From positions 3,898-67,897 of the forward strand of contig CAZPHQ010000015.1 of the NCBI GenBank assembly GCA_964586675.1: a DNA stretch of 64,000 nt, written 5' to 3'. A program made the position numbers and the translations under genes. Under the pieces are notes generated by a model. It was not told the origin of the DNA. It did no database searches and was given only the letters and a program-made list of their open reading frames with translations. Origin of the DNA: JADLGH01 sp964586675 (GTDB taxonomy: Bacteria > Desulfobacterota_D > UBA1144 > Nemesobacterales > UBA2774). Below, one piece after another: positions 25,103-33,518 of this stretch; positions within the stretch are counted from its first letter, which is position 1; every line of letters starts with the position of its first letter.

Positions 25103-25513
25103 GTGATGGAGAGCAAGGAAGCGGCGTACGTCGCTGTCATCGTGCGCGATCTGATATTCGCTTCGAGGATACGTGAAGCGGCCAGAAGGAACGGCGTCAG
25201 GCTAGAATTCGTTAAGCCCGGGCCGGGCTTCGCGGACAGGCTTGCCCCGGCTCCGCCCGCCTTTTTCATCGTCGATCTCGGGGCCAAAAACCTCGACCCG
25301 TTCGCTGTCATAAATGAAATAAATGAAATGCCCGCTCTCTCCGGCGTGCGCGTCATAGGATTCCTTCCCCACGTCGAAACCGGGCTCAAAAAAGAGGCCT
25401 CCGAAGCCGGGTACGACCTCGTCGCGCCGCGGTCGTGGATGGCGCTCAACGTCGAGCAGATATTCGCCGACTTCGCCGCCGGAAAGCCGTTCCCCGTGAA
25501 AAGCGGTCAATAG
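25103..25513 (+). CDS. Receiver-like (CheY-fold) stand-alone protein
   Basis: 136 residues, starting at GTG 25103 or ATG 25106, with AGGAG upstream. The pattern AAYVAVIVRDLIFASRIREAARRNG, FFIVDLGAKNLDP, RVIGFLPHVETGLKKEASEAGYDLVAPRS resembles a response-regulator receiver domain with the D in FIVDL in the strand-3 position. The N-terminal acidic pair that binds magnesium is missing, so phosphorylation is doubtful. Its last 7 bp overlap the convergent metH stop. Confidence 0.6.
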   Translation: MMESKEAAYVAVIVRDLIFASRIREAARRNGVRLEFVKPGPGFADRLAPAPPAFFIVDLGAKNLDPFAVINEINEMPALSGVRVIGFLPHVETGLKKEASEAGYDLVAPRSWMALNVEQIFADFAAGKPFPVKSGQ

Positions 25514-28500
25514 CCGAGGTTCGGCCTCAGCCATTTCTCGACCTCCGAAAGCGGAATCCCCTTCCGCTTCGCGTAGTCCCCGGCCTGGTCCCTGTCTATC
25601 TCGCCTATGTGCATGTATCTCGACTGCGGGTGCCCGAAGTAAAACCCGGCGACAGAGCTCGGCGGGTATATCGCGAAGTTCTCCGTTATCTCGACGCCTA
25701 TATTCTCCTTCACACGCAGCATCTTCCAGAGGGCGGCCTTTTCGGTGTGGTCCGGACAGGCCGGGTATCCGGGCGCGGGCCTTATGCCTCTGTACTTTTC
25801 CTTTATGAGGTCTTCGTAGGTGAGGTTCTCTTCCTTCCCGTAGCCCCACCGGTCGCGGGCCCGCTTGTGCATCATCTCGGCGAGCGCCTCGGCCACCCTG
25901 TCTCCGAGCGCCTGCACCATTATCGCGGAGTAGTCGTCGCCGGCGTTCCGGAACGTATCCGAAAACGTCTCGACCTCCTTCCCGGCCGTTACGGCGAACC
26001 CGCCCATGTAATCCGCCCTGCCGGACTCCTTGGGCGCGACGAAATCGGCGAGGGAATAGTATGTTTCGTTCTCACCTCTCGATTTTTGCTGGCGGAGAAA
26101 ATGAAATGCCTCGACGACCTTTTTCCTGCTCTCGTCCGAATAAATTTCGACGTCGTCCCCGACGCTGTTCGCCGGCCAGAACCCGAGCACGGCCCGAGGG
26201 CCGAACCTCTTTTCTGCGGCTATCTGGCCGAGGAGCTTTTCAGCGTCCTCGTAGAGGCTCCTCGCCTGCTGTCCGTATTTTTTGTGTTCGAGTATCGCTG
26301 GGAACAGGCCCTTCAGTCCCCATACCCAGAAGAGGGGCGACCAGTCGATGTAGGGCACTATCTCTTCCATGGGCATGTCGTTTATGACTTCCACGCCGAG
26401 CCTTTCCGGCACGTCTATTTGCGCCGTTTTCCAGTCGTCGGTGAATCTCTTTTCCCTGGCCTTCGAGATTGAAAAGAACTCGGCCTCGCTCCTCGATTTC
26501 GAATGAAGCTCCCGTAGCTCCTCGTGCTTCCGCTTCGTTTCCTCGGCGAACTCCTCGTACTTCTCAGGGTTGAGGAGACTATTGCAGACGTTGACGACGA
26601 GCGACGCGTCCTGCACGTGGCTCACGACGCCGCTGTAGTGCGGCGCAATCTTTATAGCAGTGTGCGCCTTGCTCGTCGTCGCGCCGCCGATAAGGAGCGG
26701 TGTCTTGAACCCTTGCCTCTCCATCTCCGAAGCGTTGTACACCATCTCGTCGAGCGAAGGCGTTATGAGGCCGCTGAAGCCGATGATATTCGCGTTCACT
26801 TCTTTCGCGGCCTTCAGGATATTGTCGCATGACACCATGACACCGAGGTCTATGACTTCGTAGTTATTGCATCCGAGGACGACCGAGACGATGTTCTTCC
26901 CGATGTCGTGCACGTCGCCCTTCACAGTCGCGATGACGAACTTCCCGCGCGACGATCCCCCGCCCGCGCTCGCCTTTTCGAGCTCCATGAAAGGCTGCAG
27001 ATATGCGACGGCCTTCTTCATGACGCGCGCGCTCTTGACGACCTGCGGCAGGAACATCTTCCCCTCGCCGAAGAGCTCGCCGACTATCTTCATCCCGTCC
27101 ATGAGCGGCCCTTCGATCACGTCGAGCGGCTTCTTATACTTTGCGAGCGCCTCTTCGGTGTCGGAGTCGATGTGATCTACTATTCCCTTTACGAGCGAGT
27201 GCGAGAGCCTTTCCTCGACGCTTTCTTCCCTCCACTTCTCGGCCTCTTTGTCCTTCGACTTCCCGGAGCCTTTCACCGTCTCGGCGTAATCGACGAGGAC
27301 TTCCGTCGCGTCCGGGCTCCTATTAAGAAGAACGTCCTCGACCTTTTCGAGAAGCTCCTTGTTCACCTCTTCGTAGACTTCGAGCATGCCGGCGTTAACT
27401 ATAGCCATGTCGAGCCCGGCCTTTATCGCGTGGTAAAGGAAGGCCGCGTGCATGGCCTCCCGCACGGGATTATTCCCCCTGAAGGAGAATGAAATATTGC
27501 TGAGTCCGCCGCTCGTTTTCGCTCCCGGGCAGGCCTTCTTTATCTCTCCGACCGCTTCGATGAAATCGAGCGCGTAGTTGTTGTGCTCCTCGATGCCCGT
27601 CGCGACTGTGAGCACGTTCGGGTCGAATATGATGTCCGACGGGTCCATACCGACCTTTTCGGTCAGCAGCTTGTATGCCCTCTCGCAGATCCTGATCTTG
27701 TCCTCTTTCGTCGCCGCCTGGCCCTTCTCGTCGAACGCCATGACAACGGCGGCCGCGCCGTAGCGCATTACCTCGCGGGCGTGCTCCAAAAATTTTTCTT
27801 CCCCCTCCTTGAGGCTGATGGAGTTTACGATCCCCTTTCCCTGTATGCACTTTAGCCCGGCTTCTATGACGGAGAATTTCGAGCTGTCTATCATTACAGG
27901 AACGCGCGCGATGTCGGGCTCGGTCGCGATCAGATTGAGAAACCTGGTCATGCACGCCTCGCCGTCGAGGAGCGCCTCGTCGAAGTTAACGTCTATAACG
28001 TTGGCCCCGTTCTCCACCTGCTGTTTTGCAACGGATAACGCGCCTTCGAAGTCGTCCTCTTTTATGAGCTTGGCGAACTTCGGCGAGCCGGTGACGTTAG
28101 TCCTCTCGCCCACCATTATGAAGGGCGCGTTCTCGCCGATGTTGAGGGCTTCGAGACCGCTGAGGCGAGTTGCCGGGGGGATTTCCGGTATGGCGCGGGA
28201 GGGATAGTGCCCCACCCGCTCGACTATCGCCTTTATGTGGTCTGGAGTCGTCCCGCAGCAGCCGCCGACTATATTTATAAAGCCGCTCTCGGCGAAATCT
28301 TCGAGATAAGAAGCCGTGTCCTTCGGTGTCTGGTCATATCCGGTATCGCTCAATGGATTCGGGAGCCCGGCGTTCGGGTAGCAGCTCACGTAGCAGTCGG
28401 CTATGCGCGAAAGCTCCTCGATATAGGGCCTCATCTGCTCGGCCCCGAGCGCGCAGTTGATGCCGACGCTGAGCGGCCTTGCATGGCGCACAGAATTCCA

Positions 28501-29205
28501 GAACGCCTCTATCGTCTGCCCTGAAAGCGTTCTCCCCGAGGCGTCCGTTATCGTCACGGAAAGCATAAGGGGTATGTCGTTTTTGAAGTCGTCACGATAT
28601 TTGAAGACGGCATAGATCGCAGCTTTCAAATTAAGCGTGTCGAATGTTGTCTCGGCGAGTATGACGTCCGCTCCCCCCTCGACAAGCGCCGCTGTCTGCT
28701 CGTAGTAGGCCGCCGCCAGCTCGTCGAACGTGACGCCCCTCGCCGAGGGGTCGTTCACGTCGGGCGATATCGAGGCCGTCCTCGTCGTCGGCCCGAGCGC
28801 GCCCGCGACGAAGCACTTCCTTTCCGGGTGCTTCTCCATGAACTCGTCGACTGCCTTCCGCGCGACTCCGGCCGCGGCGCGGTTGAGCTCGGGGACTATG
28901 CTTTCGAGATTGTAGTCCGCCTGCGAGATGCGGTTCGCGTTAAACGTGTTCGTTTCTATTAAATCCGCGCCGGCTTCAAGATATTTCGTATGTATCTCGG
29001 TTATCACGTCCGGGCGCGTGAAGCAGAGGAGGTCGTTGTTTCCCTTGAGGTCGACGGGATGGTCCTTGAACTTCTCCCCCCGAAAATCCCCTTCCTCGAG
29101 CTTGTAGCGCTGTATCATCGTGCCCATGGCGCCGTCGAGGAATAGAATCCTTTCCCCCAGCAGCTCCCGGAGCAGCCGCGCCGAATCGTTTTCAGTCTTT
29201 GTCAT
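25507..29205 (-). CDS. metH: Cobalamin-dependent methionine synthase
   Basis: 1232 residues, full four-module MetH. Residues 10-325 form the homocysteine domain with zinc ligands in NIVGGCCGTTPDH near 316. Residues 355-620 form the methyltetrahydrofolate barrel (MVGERTNVTGSPKF, VMIDSSKFSVIEAGL). The cap and Rossmann B12 domain contains GDVHDIGKNIV near 765, whose His is the lower cobalt ligand. The C-terminal 300 residues are the SAM-dependent activation domain (RPAPGYPACPDH). It transfers a methyl group from folate to homocysteine. Requires cobalamin, so this organism makes or imports it. Confidence 0.97.
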   Translation of the reverse strand: MTKTENDSARLLRELLGERILFLDGAMGTMIQRYKLEEGDFRGEKFKDHPVDLKGNNDLLCFTRPDVITEIHTKYLEAGADLIETNTFNANRISQADYNLESIVPELNRAAAGVARKAVDEFMEKHPERKCFVAGALGPTTRTASISPDVNDPSARGVTFDELAAAYYEQTAALVEGGADVILAETTFDTLNLKAAIYAVFKYRDDFKNDIPLMLSVTITDASGRTLSGQTIEAFWNSVRHARPLSVGINCALGAEQMRPYIEELSRIADCYVSCYPNAGLPNPLSDTGYDQTPKDTASYLEDFAESGFINIVGGCCGTTPDHIKAIVERVGHYPSRAIPEIPPATRLSGLEALNIGENAPFIMVGERTNVTGSPKFAKLIKEDDFEGALSVAKQQVENGANVIDVNFDEALLDGEACMTRFLNLIATEPDIARVPVMIDSSKFSVIEAGLKCIQGKGIVNSISLKEGEEKFLEHAREVMRYGAAAVVMAFDEKGQAATKEDKIRICERAYKLLTEKVGMDPSDIIFDPNVLTVATGIEEHNNYALDFIEAVGEIKKACPGAKTSGGLSNISFSFRGNNPVREAMHAAFLYHAIKAGLDMAIVNAGMLEVYEEVNKELLEKVEDVLLNRSPDATEVLVDYAETVKGSGKSKDKEAEKWREESVEERLSHSLVKGIVDHIDSDTEEALAKYKKPLDVIEGPLMDGMKIVGELFGEGKMFLPQVVKSARVMKKAVAYLQPFMELEKASAGGGSSRGKFVIATVKGDVHDIGKNIVSVVLGCNNYEVIDLGVMVSCDNILKAAKEVNANIIGFSGLITPSLDEMVYNASEMERQGFKTPLLIGGATTSKAHTAIKIAPHYSGVVSHVQDASLVVNVCNSLLNPEKYEEFAEETKRKHEELRELHSKSRSEAEFFSISKAREKRFTDDWKTAQIDVPERLGVEVINDMPMEEIVPYIDWSPLFWVWGLKGLFPAILEHKKYGQQARSLYEDAEKLLGQIAAEKRFGPRAVLGFWPANSVGDDVEIYSDESRKKVVEAFHFLRQQKSRGENETYYSLADFVAPKESGRADYMGGFAVTAGKEVETFSDTFRNAGDDYSAIMVQALGDRVAEALAEMMHKRARDRWGYGKEENLTYEDLIKEKYRGIRPAPGYPACPDHTEKAALWKMLRVKENIGVEITENFAIYPPSSVAGFYFGHPQSRYMHIGEIDRDQAGDYAKRKGIPLSEVEKWLRPNLGY

Positions 29206-29267
29206 AGTGAGTTTAGTATACCAAAATGAATTTATTTCAATAATTTACGCGGATTGTTGATGCGGGC

Positions 29268-30077
29268 TTACTTCCAGCCGTCCCTGAGCCTCCTGAGCTC
29301 CGTGAATACAGAAAACGGCGAGCCGCCCTTCCATTCGGGGTTTTTCTTGGAGAGTACTTTCGAGATTTCAGGGCTGCCGCATCTTAAAAAGGGATTGTAT
29401 GTCTTCTCTTCGCCTATGGTCGTGGGCTCGGGGTCCTTCCCCTTTTTGACGAGCTTCTTGACGTCGGCGAGCTTCTTCTTCGCGTCCGGGTTCCTGGGCT
29501 CGACGTCGACGGCGAACCTGAGATTAGCCTCGGCGTAGTCGTGGCCGGGCCATATACGAGTCCCGTCGGGGAGCGTCTTTACCTTCGTCTCCAGCGTGTC
29601 GAAAAGATCCTCGGCGACGCCTCCGTGACGGAGGTTGCCTACGCCGGAAAGAAAGAGGGTGTCGCCTGTGAACGCCTCGCCGTCCATCAGAAGAAGTATG
29701 TGCTCAGGCGTGTGTCCCGGGGCGTAGGCGACCTTGATCTCCTGCTCCCCGAATTTGATCACCTCGCCGTCCTTGACCGTCGCGCTCCTCGGCGAAACGA
29801 GGTCGAACCCCAGCGGGTGAACTAGAATCTTCCCTAGGGTGACTTTGAGCACAGGGTCGTTCCCTAGGATGTGATCCGGGTGGCAGTGAGTGTCTATTAT
29901 GTACTTTACGCTGAGCCCGTTGTCTCTTATGAAATTGAGGACAGACACGGGATCGTTAGGGTCGATGACGACGCAGTCGGACGTTTTCGTGCACCAGATT
30001 ACGTAGCTGTAATTGTTGTCGCTCCGCTCGGCCTTTATCCTTCCTATCCTGTATCCTTCTCCACTGAATGTCTCCAC
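29268..30077 (-). CDS. Metallo-beta-lactamase-fold hydrolase (glyoxalase II-like)
   Basis: 269 residues. The metal motif IIDTHCHPDHILGN (HxHxDH with Cys at the second position of the block), VAYAPGHTPEHILLLMDG, AFTGDTLFLSGVGN and IWPGHDY give all ligands of the glyoxalase II/ETHE1-like group. Likely an esterase or thioesterase for glutathione-type or similar thiol conjugates, or a persulfide dioxygenase-like enzyme; the substrate is not decidable. Divergent from the lipoprotein gene that follows. Confidence 0.82.
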   Translation of the reverse strand: METFSGEGYRIGRIKAERSDNNYSYVIWCTKTSDCVVIDPNDPVSVLNFIRDNGLSVKYIIDTHCHPDHILGNDPVLKVTLGKILVHPLGFDLVSPRSATVKDGEVIKFGEQEIKVAYAPGHTPEHILLLMDGEAFTGDTLFLSGVGNLRHGGVAEDLFDTLETKVKTLPDGTRIWPGHDYAEANLRFAVDVEPRNPDAKKKLADVKKLVKKGKDPEPTTIGEEKTYNPFLRCGSPEISKVLSKKNPEWKGGSPFSVFTELRRLRDGWK

Positions 30078-30136
30078 TTTTTACCTTACCTCCATGCGCC
30101 GGGGCGTCCGGCAGGGTTTATCGAGAACTGTTAATT

Positions 30137-30676
30137 ATGCCACAAAACCGGCAAAATTTTCCCGTTTGGGTAAAATATATCCCTATGGCGGTGTCGGGCC
30201 AGGATATCGAAAATTCAAACAAAGCCGGAGGCAGCACCTTTCCTGCGAATTCCGTCTTTGCAGTGCCGCTCCTCTTTCTCTTTTTATTGATGATTCTCTC
30301 CGCCGGCTGCAACAAGAAGCCCGAATATATTCCCGGGAGCAGCGTTCAGGGCTACAGGGCCCCGATATACCAGATCCTTTTCTCGCCCCTGGCATACGAC
30401 GGACGGCTGGTCGCCGTCGAGGGTATCGTGTCCGGTCTCGAAGTAGACATGGAACACCCCGAGGGGCCAACCACCTTTTTCAAGCTCATGGACCTTAAGG
30501 GTAATTATATAGAGGTCGAAATGCCCGGGACGTGGGACATCCAGGACAACGACTATATAGTCGTCGGCGGTATATACAGGAAAAACGGAAGCTACATAGA
30601 ATCGGAGCAGTTCGAAAGAATAGTCCTCGAACAGGACAAAAAAGACGAGGAAATAAAAAAACGGGATGACTGGTAG
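30137..30676 (+). CDS. Putative lipoprotein with an OB-like domain
   Basis: About 179 residues if started at ATG 30137; ATG 30185 is another choice, and neither has a good ribosome site. A strong hydrophobic stretch ends in LMILSAGC, a lipobox with the lipidated Cys at residue 58 of the longer form. The mature part (YDGRLVAVEGIVSGLEVD ... TTFFKLMDLKGNYIEVEMPG ... NDYIVVGGIYRK) has the strand pattern of an OB-fold nucleic-acid or ligand-binding domain. The charged tail is KKDEEIKKRDDW. No family recognised. Confidence 0.6.
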   Translation: MPQNRQNFPVWVKYIPMAVSGQDIENSNKAGGSTFPANSVFAVPLLFLFLLMILSAGCNKKPEYIPGSSVQGYRAPIYQILFSPLAYDGRLVAVEGIVSGLEVDMEHPEGPTTFFKLMDLKGNYIEVEMPGTWDIQDNDYIVVGGIYRKNGSYIESEQFERIVLEQDKKDEEIKKRDDW

Positions 30677-30703
30677 AGAGTGCTCCTGCCCCGGTAAGGC
30701 TTT

Positions 30704-30732
30704 TTGACAACCTCCCGGGGAATGGGTAACTT
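30704..30732 (+). promoter_or_regulatory. Possible promoter of thrC
   Basis: Consensus -35 TTGACA (30704-30709), 17 bp, TAACTT (30727-30732, three of six). The predicted start lies about 28 bp before the thrC ATG at 30768, and GGGG lies in the ribosome-site region. The -10 is weak. Confidence 0.4.
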
Positions 30733-30767
30733 CTTTATTTTATTCAATATATCTGCGGGGTATTATC

Positions 30768-32057
30768 ATGAGTTTCGTTAAGGGACTTAAATGCAAGGAA
30801 TGCGGGGAAGAGTATCCCAAGGAGCCGCTTCACGTATGTGAAATATGCTTCGGGCCTCTCGAGGCGGCCTACAACTACGACGAGATAAAGAAAGTCCTCA
30901 CGCGGGAAGCAATCGAAAAGCGGGAAAGGAGCATATGGCGTTATAAGGAGCTTCTGCCGGTCGACGCGGCCCCGGCCGTGGGAAGAAGCGTGGGCTACAC
31001 GCCGCTCATAAAGGCCGACAACCTCGCCCGCACGCTGGGCGTAAAGGAGATATACGTAAAGAACGACGGGGTCTGCTACCCTACCCTCTCTTTTAAGGAC
31101 AGGGTCGTATCAGTCGCGCTCTCGAAGGCGAAGGAATTCGGGTTCAGGACGGCGGCATGCGCCTCCACGGGTAACCTCGCCAACGCCGTGGCTGCGCTCT
31201 CGATCGAGGGCGGGCTCGAGAGCTTCATATTCATTCCGCATAACCTCGAACAGGCGAAGATAATCGGAACAACCATTTACGGAGCCAACCTGATCGGAGT
31301 GAAGGGGGCCTACGACGACGTCAACAGGCTCTGCAGCGAGGTCGCGGGCAAATACGGCTGGGGCTTCGTAAACATCAACCTCCGCCCCTATTATTCCGAG
31401 GGCTCGAAATCTCTCGCGTTCGAGATGATGGAGCAGCTCGGCTGGCGCGCCCCGAAGCACGTCGTCGTGCCGATGGCAAGCGGCTCCCTTCTTACAAAAG
31501 TCTGGAAGGCCATAAAGGAGTTCGAGATGCTGGGCATAGTCCCGGAAAACGGCACCAGCATATACGGCGCGCAGGCGACGGGATGCTCCCCGATCACGAC
31601 CGCGCTCAAGAACAAGTGGGAAATATTCAAGCCCGTAAAGCCCGATACGATAGCGAAGTCTCTCGCCATAGGGACGCCGGCCGACGGCTTTTACGCGATG
31701 AACGTGATGAAGGAGAGCGGAGGCTGGGGCGAAGACGCTTCAGACCCTGAGATTATCGCCGGCATCAAGCTCCTCGCCGAAACGGAAGGGATTTTCACGG
31801 AAACGGCGGGCGGCGTTACTATGGCCGTGACGAAAAAGCTCATAGAGCAGGGAGCGATCCCCAAAAACGAAACGATAGTGATCTGCATAACAGGCAACGG
31901 GCTCAAGACGCAGGAGGCCATAGCCGACAGCGTCGCGCAGCCCCACATCATCGAAGCTCATCTCGAGGATTTCGAGGAGCTTTATTCGAAAATAAAGAAC
32001 CAGGAAGAAAAAGGAGGCACGCAAGATGCCATCAGTTCGCATACCCACACCGCTTAG
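30768..32057 (+). CDS. thrC: Threonine synthase with N-terminal zinc ribbon
   Basis: 429 residues. Four cysteines in CKECGEEY and CEICFGPLEA form an N-terminal zinc ribbon found in many threonine synthases. The pyridoxal-phosphate lysine is in SFKDRVVS, followed by ACASTGNLANAVAA and the phosphate-binding VPMASGSLLTKV. It converts O-phosphohomoserine to threonine. The last 32 bp overlap the next gene, a ubiquitin-like sulfur carrier. That coupling leaves open a role in sulfur incorporation (homocysteine or cysteine formation), which this PLP fold type could support. Confidence 0.88.
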   Translation: MSFVKGLKCKECGEEYPKEPLHVCEICFGPLEAAYNYDEIKKVLTREAIEKRERSIWRYKELLPVDAAPAVGRSVGYTPLIKADNLARTLGVKEIYVKNDGVCYPTLSFKDRVVSVALSKAKEFGFRTAACASTGNLANAVAALSIEGGLESFIFIPHNLEQAKIIGTTIYGANLIGVKGAYDDVNRLCSEVAGKYGWGFVNINLRPYYSEGSKSLAFEMMEQLGWRAPKHVVVPMASGSLLTKVWKAIKEFEMLGIVPENGTSIYGAQATGCSPITTALKNKWEIFKPVKPDTIAKSLAIGTPADGFYAMNVMKESGGWGEDASDPEIIAGIKLLAETEGIFTETAGGVTMAVTKKLIEQGAIPKNETIVICITGNGLKTQEAIADSVAQPHIIEAHLEDFEELYSKIKNQEEKGGTQDAISSHTHTA

Positions 32058-32301
32058 GAAGCTCACGGCCGAAAAGGACGAGGTTTCCGTCAGCGCCGCA
32101 AACGTAGCGGAATTGATCGAGACGCTCGAATCGCAGTTCCCCGGAATAAAGAACAGGCTCTGCGACGAGTCCGGGAATCTCAGGAGGTTCATCAACCTCT
32201 ACGTGAACAACGAAGACATAAGATTCCTCAATGGCAAAGAGACTTCTCTCAAGGAATCGGACGTCGTGTCCATAATCCCCGCAATAGCGGGCGGCCTCTA
32301 G
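32026..32301 (+). CDS. MoaD/ThiS-family ubiquitin-like sulfur carrier
   Basis: 91 residues. The beta-grasp pattern (MPSVRIPTPLRKLT, VAELIETLESQFPGIKNRL, RRFINLYVNNEDIRFLNG, SLKESDVVSIIPAIAGGL) matches MoaD/CysO-like proteins. The C-terminus is Gly-Gly followed by one Leu, so an active thiocarboxylate on the di-glycine needs removal of that residue, as known for carriers that are trimmed by a JAB-type protease. A strong AGGAGG lies inside the end of thrC, and the genes overlap by 32 bp. Partner activating enzyme and protease are not in the window. Confidence 0.8.
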   Translation: MPSVRIPTPLRKLTAEKDEVSVSAANVAELIETLESQFPGIKNRLCDESGNLRRFINLYVNNEDIRFLNGKETSLKESDVVSIIPAIAGGL

Positions 32302-32341
32302 CAGGCCTCCCGTAAGGGATTTACCTTAAACGGCCCCGTGA

Positions 32342-32377
32342 CCCGACCGGTATTTCGTATACTGCCGGACCGTCGGG
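32342..32377 (+). terminator. Possible terminator after the thrC-sulfur carrier unit
   Basis: CCCGAC (32342-32347) pairs with GTCGGG (32372-32377), with an inner CGG/CCG pairing, followed by ATTTATT. It lies in the 92-bp gap between this plus-strand unit and convergent dnaJ. Confidence 0.35.
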
Positions 32378-32393
32378 ATTTATTCACTCCGGA

Positions 32394-33488
32394 TTATTTA
32401 TTGATCAGTTCTTGAAGCTTGGAGACGAACCTCTTCGCCATGGGGACGTTTTCTTCTTCGCTCGCCCGGGCGAATTCTTCGAGGAGTAGTTTCTGTGTCC
32501 TGTTCAACTTGACCGGCACTTCGACGTGTATGTCTATGTAAAGGTCGCCCGCCCCGCGCCCTTCGAGCCTCGGGACGCCCTTCCCCTTCATCCTGAAGGT
32601 CTGCCCGGACTGCGTGCCCGCGGGAATCGTTATGGCGCTCTTTCCTCCCGGGACCGGTATCTCTATCTCGTCGCCGAGGGCCGCCTGCACGAAGCTTATC
32701 GGCACCGTGCAGTGAAGGTCGTTGTTTTCACGCCTGAAAAGCGGGTGCTCCTCGACATGAACGTCTATATAAAGATCGCCGTCGTCTCCCGCCCTTTGCC
32801 CTGCGTCTCCCTCGCCGCGCATCCTGAGACGCGCCCCGTCGGATATGCCCGCCGGAACCTTCACGGTTAAATTGTGCTCTATCAATAGATGCCCCTCGCC
32901 GCGGCATTCCCTGCAGGCCTTCACTATGCGCCTGCCCGCGCCGCCGCATGTCGGGCACGTGCGCCTTATGGCGAAGAAGCCCTGAGAGTACTGGAGCTCG
33001 CCGCGTCCGCCGCACGACTGGCAGGGTACGTCACCCCCGGGGGCAGCGCCGCTCCCGCCGCATCCCGGGCAGGCCGCCTGCCTCGGGATTTTTATGGTTT
33101 TCTCGCATCCCGTGAGCGACTCGTCGAAGGAGAGGTCGATCGAATATCTGAGGTCGTTCCCCCTCCGGGATTTTTCCCTCGCGGCGCCGCTGAAAACCTC
33201 GTTGAAGAGATCCCCGAATATGTCGCCGAACCCGGTCTCGAAGTCGAACTCCGTGAACAGTCCCTCTGACGATATGTGCCCGAAGCTGTCGTAACGGGCC
33301 CTTTTGTCGGGATTACTCAGAACCTGGTAGGCCTCGTTGATGACCTTGAATCTCTCCTCGCACTCCCGGCTGCCGGGATTCCTGTCGGGATGCCATTCGA
33401 AGGCCAGCCGTTTATAAGACCGCCTTATCTCGTCGGCCGTGGCGCTCCGCTCGATCTCGAGAATCTCGTAGTAATCCACTCTGCTCAT
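32394..33488 (-). CDS. dnaJ: Chaperone DnaJ
   Basis: 364 residues. J-domain with HPD in EWHPDRNPGS (about residue 32), a Gly/Phe-rich linker (FDFETGFGDIFGDLF), then four CxxCxGxG zinc-finger repeats (CPGCGGSG, CQSCGGRG, CPTCGGAG, CRECRGEG) and two C-terminal beta domains. Stimulates DnaK ATPase and delivers substrates. Third gene of grpE-dnaK-dnaJ. Confidence 0.95.
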   Translation of the reverse strand: MSRVDYYEILEIERSATADEIRRSYKRLAFEWHPDRNPGSRECEERFKVINEAYQVLSNPDKRARYDSFGHISSEGLFTEFDFETGFGDIFGDLFNEVFSGAAREKSRRGNDLRYSIDLSFDESLTGCEKTIKIPRQAACPGCGGSGAAPGGDVPCQSCGGRGELQYSQGFFAIRRTCPTCGGAGRRIVKACRECRGEGHLLIEHNLTVKVPAGISDGARLRMRGEGDAGQRAGDDGDLYIDVHVEEHPLFRRENNDLHCTVPISFVQAALGDEIEIPVPGGKSAITIPAGTQSGQTFRMKGKGVPRLEGRGAGDLYIDIHVEVPVKLNRTQKLLLEEFARASEEENVPMAKRFVSKLQELINK

Positions 33489-33518
33489 AAGAGTTATATA
33501 ATACCTGTAAACGGGAGG

